The notes beneath the pieces are model-generated. The model saw nothing but the letters and a program-made list of their open reading frames with translations. It had not been told where the DNA came from and did not search any database. Made by a program: the position numbers and the translations under genes. This document shows positions 61,223-64,000 of a DNA stretch of 64,000 nt, in pieces. This DNA comes from Nothopassalora personata (Eukaryota > Ascomycota > Dothideomycetes > Mycosphaerellales > Mycosphaerellaceae), in contig CM066290.1 in assembly GCA_033816765.1 (NCBI GenBank), forward strand, positions 4,030,001 through 4,094,000. Direction: 5' to 3'. Numbering within the stretch: the stretch's first letter is position 1; each line of letters opens with the position of its first letter.

Positions 61223-64000
61223 TTAAGCGTTGCTGCCATTCGCAGAGGGTGCTAAGGAGGGGGTGCGTGGGTCTACGCCCTCCTCAGCCATGTTGAGGAG
61301 CTGCACAAAGCGTTGGTGTTTCTGCTTTGGCAGCAGCTTGGTAAGCCCGTCTGCTGGCATGTCGTTTGTGTTGAGATACTGGATCTCAATGTCTCCTCGC
61401 TGGTCTCGTTGACGCAGCCAGTGATGGTGTATGTCAACATGGCGTAGCTTGGTGTCAAGCTTTTGCCCTTGTTGGTTAACAAGGCGGATGGTTTGGGTGT
61501 TGTCACAGTACAGGTAGGTGCGCTGGTTGAACTCGAGATGGATCTCGGCGAAGATGCGTTCCCACTGGATCAGCTCTGATGCCGCTTGTGACAGGCCAAG
61601 GAGTTCGGCTTCGGTTGAGGACTTAGTAACAGTGATCTGCTTGGATGCTTTGTAGTCGACTGGTCCGCCGAAGAGCATGAAGATCCATCCGCTAGAGCTG
61701 GTCCTGTCGACGTTCATGCCGTAGGAGGCATCTGATGCGCCAAAGAATTCATGGTTCTTGCCGAGATGTTCAGGCTGACTATGTAGGCCAGTAATGTGCT
61801 TGCTGGCGCCATACACAAGGCAGAGGTTCTTAGTCTCTAGGAGGTAGCGCAAGCACTGATCCGCAAGCTTCAGATGTGTGTCCGTTGGCTTGGTCAGGTA
61901 CTGCGAAAGCATTGACAGGGAAAAGGCAATGTCCGGGCGTGTGTGTGTTGCTGCGAAGTTCAGAGACCCAATACGCTGTTGGTACGCAAGGATCTTCATG
62001 GGGTCTGCAACATGGCCCTTAGGCACTGTCCAGTCGAGGTGTTGATCCACTGGCACTGTTGTCTTGCGTGCGCTGGTGGATATGCTGAACTTAGCGGCGA
62101 GCTTCTCAATGTAGTCCTCTTGTGAGAGCCATAGCAGTCTCTTTTGCCGGTCTCGTGTTACCTTGATTCCTAGAAACCAGGCAAGATCTCCAAGCTCGTG
62201 CATCTCGTACTTGGCAAGCAGACGCTTCTTGATGCTAAGTGCATGGTCCTTGTGCTTGCGGTGATACAGCATGACCAGGTCGTCCACATAAAAGAAGAAC
62301 ATGACCTTGTTATTAAAGTAGATGCATTCGGAGTCCGAGAGAGGAACCATTCCAAGGGAGGCCAGCGTCTCGGTGAGGGAGTTGTACCACAACAAAGGGG
62401 ACTCCTTCAGTCCGTAGAGGGCCTTGACTAGTTTGAGAGCGTGTCCATCGGCAGGGCGATCGATTCCAGGAGGCGGCTGTAGATACATAGTGTATGGCAG
62501 GTCTGAGTTCAAGAAGGCGTTGACAACATCAAACTGTTCAGCTTCTAGGTCGAAGCTCGCGGCCATAGCACAGCAGAGGCGAAACATGCTTGCTGGCAAT
62601 GTAGCGGCGTATGTATCCAAGTGTGTGCCCTGTAGATCGCCTCTTGCGCATAGCCGGGCCTTGAAGCTCTTTAGCATGCCATGCTCATCCAGCTTGTACT
62701 TGTACACCCACTTCAGCGGCAGTGGTGGCTGAAGTCCCTCCTCTTCTTGCTGAGCATCATGATCCTTCTCTTGCTGAGTTGCCCATTTGAATGTGCCAGT
62801 AGAGATTGCCTTGGCAAACTCCTTGGCCATAGCTTCACGCCATTGTTGGGCGAAGCGGTGCTTCATGGCGGCACGGTAGTTCAGAGGTTCGGGCGGAAGG
62901 TCATCGCGGTGCATCGACGTGATGGTGTTGACACGGCGTGTGGGGGAGGATCGGCGTGTTCGTACGACATCGTGGTGCTTAGGTCTCGGGCGGATGCCCG
63001 CCATCTGGCTGATGACAACGTTAGCGACCATGATATTGTGCAGAGCATGGTGGAAGTAGGCGGTTCGGAGCCTCTTCCCAGTGTCGGTGAGGGTGTAATT
63101 AGTGTCAGCGGAAAAGTCATCCATTTGGCTGAGTTCTTCGAAGGGGATTGCTGAGGGGGGAGGAGCGGCAGCGACGTCTGAAGTCGTCGAAGCATCTGCT
63201 TCTGCCATAATCTCCTCACGATCTTCCTCTGTGAGGGCATCCATCAACTGCTGTTGCAGTGTGTTGATGTACTGTTGTTCAGACGCGTCACTGTTGTTTA
63301 CCGCGTTGTTGTTGTAGTCAGAGTTCTCTGTGCTCTCATTGGTCGCTGGTTCGACCCCGGATTTGACCTGGTCTCGTGAAAGTGCAGGGGTTATAGCGTC
63401 ATTTGTTAATGGCCAATCAGGTGGCTCGAAACTGCTGCCACTTTCTAGGTGGTTGAATGCTGCTGAGGAGCGGTGCTCTGGCCAGTGTGGTTCTTGCCCA
63501 AGGAGGAGTTGATGGGCGTTTTGATGGTATTGACGAGGGTTTTGATGGAGCGGCTGCTGTTGGGCCTGTTCTTCCACCCCCTCGGCCTGTAGTGTGTCGT
63601 GCTCATGGTGAGCCACATACAGGTCGTAGTACTGTTCAGGCTCTTCAGCCGGTTCTGCCGTCGCGATGTTCTCAACAGGGGTTGAGTAACCAGCAGTGAG
63701 AATTGATGGGTCGTAGAACGTGGTCTCATCAAAGAGGACGTCCTTTACCCGCATAACCCTATCTTTCGATGGGTCCCACACCCTGTAGATGTTGGTGGAG
63801 TCGTAGCCCACAAGGTATCCGATCAGTGCTCGTTCTTTGAGCTTCTCAGTCTTGCCTGGTTGAGTGGTGCCATGAATGTACACGTAGGCTAGGCAGCCGT
63901 ACACCACCATGTGGCCCACATTTGGTACCCTGCCTGTTGCCAATTCGAAGGGAGTCTTCCAGCCTTTTGATTGGATTGGTGACCGCCAGAGGATGTAGCA
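61223..64000 (-). CDS. pol: Ty1/Copia Pol, 3' part (partial, 925 aa visible)
   Basis: The frame is open from the right window edge (64000) to TAA 61223-61225. It begins in the integrase C-terminal region (GWKTPFELATGRVPNVGHM). After a long low-complexity linker (Gln/Asn/Glu/Ser-rich) comes a Copia-type reverse transcriptase: LKWVYKYKLDEHG, AEQFDVVNAFLNSDLPY, and FFYVDDLVML with YVDD about 570 residues from the edge. RNase H is of Copia type (GASDASYGM, KSSTEAELLGLSQAASELIQ, LYCDNTQTIRLV, ADGLTKLL). No stops, frameshifts or RIP are visible, so this is probably a young insertion. Gag, protease and the integrase core lie beyond the window. Confidence 0.93.
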   Translation of the reverse strand, partial: CYILWRSPIQSKGWKTPFELATGRVPNVGHMVVYGCLAYVYIHGTTQPGKTEKLKERALIGYLVGYDSTNIYRVWDPSKDRVMRVKDVLFDETTFYDPSILTAGYSTPVENIATAEPAEEPEQYYDLYVAHHEHDTLQAEGVEEQAQQQPLHQNPRQYHQNAHQLLLGQEPHWPEHRSSAAFNHLESGSSFEPPDWPLTNDAITPALSRDQVKSGVEPATNESTENSDYNNNAVNNSDASEQQYINTLQQQLMDALTEEDREEIMAEADASTTSDVAAAPPPSAIPFEELSQMDDFSADTNYTLTDTGKRLRTAYFHHALHNIMVANVVISQMAGIRPRPKHHDVVRTRRSSPTRRVNTITSMHRDDLPPEPLNYRAAMKHRFAQQWREAMAKEFAKAISTGTFKWATQQEKDHDAQQEEEGLQPPLPLKWVYKYKLDEHGMLKSFKARLCARGDLQGTHLDTYAATLPASMFRLCCAMAASFDLEAEQFDVVNAFLNSDLPYTMYLQPPPGIDRPADGHALKLVKALYGLKESPLLWYNSLTETLASLGMVPLSDSECIYFNNKVMFFFYVDDLVMLYHRKHKDHALSIKKRLLAKYEMHELGDLAWFLGIKVTRDRQKRLLWLSQEDYIEKLAAKFSISTSARKTTVPVDQHLDWTVPKGHVADPMKILAYQQRIGSLNFAATHTRPDIAFSLSMLSQYLTKPTDTHLKLADQCLRYLLETKNLCLVYGASKHITGLHSQPEHLGKNHEFFGASDASYGMNVDRTSSSGWIFMLFGGPVDYKASKQITVTKSSTEAELLGLSQAASELIQWERIFAEIHLEFNQRTYLYCDNTQTIRLVNQQGQKLDTKLRHVDIHHHWLRQRDQRGDIEIQYLNTNDMPADGLTKLLPKQKHQRFVQLLNMAEEGVDPRTPSLAPSANGSNA

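Overview
The window is a transposon graveyard from a filamentous ascomycete (Pezizomycotina). The evidence is a strong RIP (repeat-induced point mutation) signature, fungal Ty3/Gypsy chromoviruses with chromodomains, and a GAL4-type Zn(II)2Cys6 cluster. In the RIP-mutated parts CA and TG have become TA, so CAG and TGG codons read TAG, while CpG stays common. I see no intact host gene that I can name with confidence. Positions 1-4140 and 59715-64000 have ordinary base composition; almost everything between is nested mobile DNA.

Layout. 1-4140: an unrecognised ORF, two decayed genes, a 583-bp foldback MITE and minisatellites. 4142-14095 and 35972-38220 (again 49408-51656): pieces of an old RIP-mutated DNA transposon-like element with two same-strand genes, an integrase-core (DDE) protein and a RING-finger protein. 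Its integrase gene is interrupted by a palindrome/minisatellite segment that itself holds a RIP-mutated Ty3/Gypsy element (5256-11930, TSD GTACG). Its RING gene is interrupted by a RIP-mutated chromovirus (14096-35966, TSD AGCTT). That chromovirus was later hit by two young, unmutated retrotransposons: a different Ty3/Gypsy element (17258-24945, TSD TTAGC) and a close relative of the chromovirus itself (copy A, 25181-32290, TSD CTAAC). A second insertion of that relative (copy B, 52124-59091, TSD CTAAC) sits in a palindromic repeat further right. 61223-64000 holds the 3' part of a Ty1/Copia pol gene running off the window.

Between A and B lies a third copy (38688-45726) whose left LTR is of B type (413 bp) and right LTR of A type (484 bp). 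Its left flank is B's and its right flank is A's. It is therefore a recombinant made when unequal recombination between A and B duplicated a 13,436-bp unit in tandem. The duplicated 6,397-bp spacers differ at only two sites that I could find, so RIP has not acted effectively since.

The most notable biology: (1) the young chromovirus carries, antisense between pol and its 3' LTR, an intact 213-aa gene with a perfect Zn2Cys6 cluster and coiled coil. The old RIP-mutated relative has the same gene in the same place, with four of six cysteine codons turned to Tyr by TG-to-TA change, so the gene is an ancestral part of the family. (2) The integrase plus RING two-gene transposon, which can be followed through its insertion scars. 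(3) Candidate expression signals: a G-GGA-AAT slippery site with a stem-loop at the gag stop of the second Gypsy element, and LTR/PBS self-complementarity of the Tf1 self-priming kind in both young families. All calls rest on reading the sequence by eye; no database search was run.
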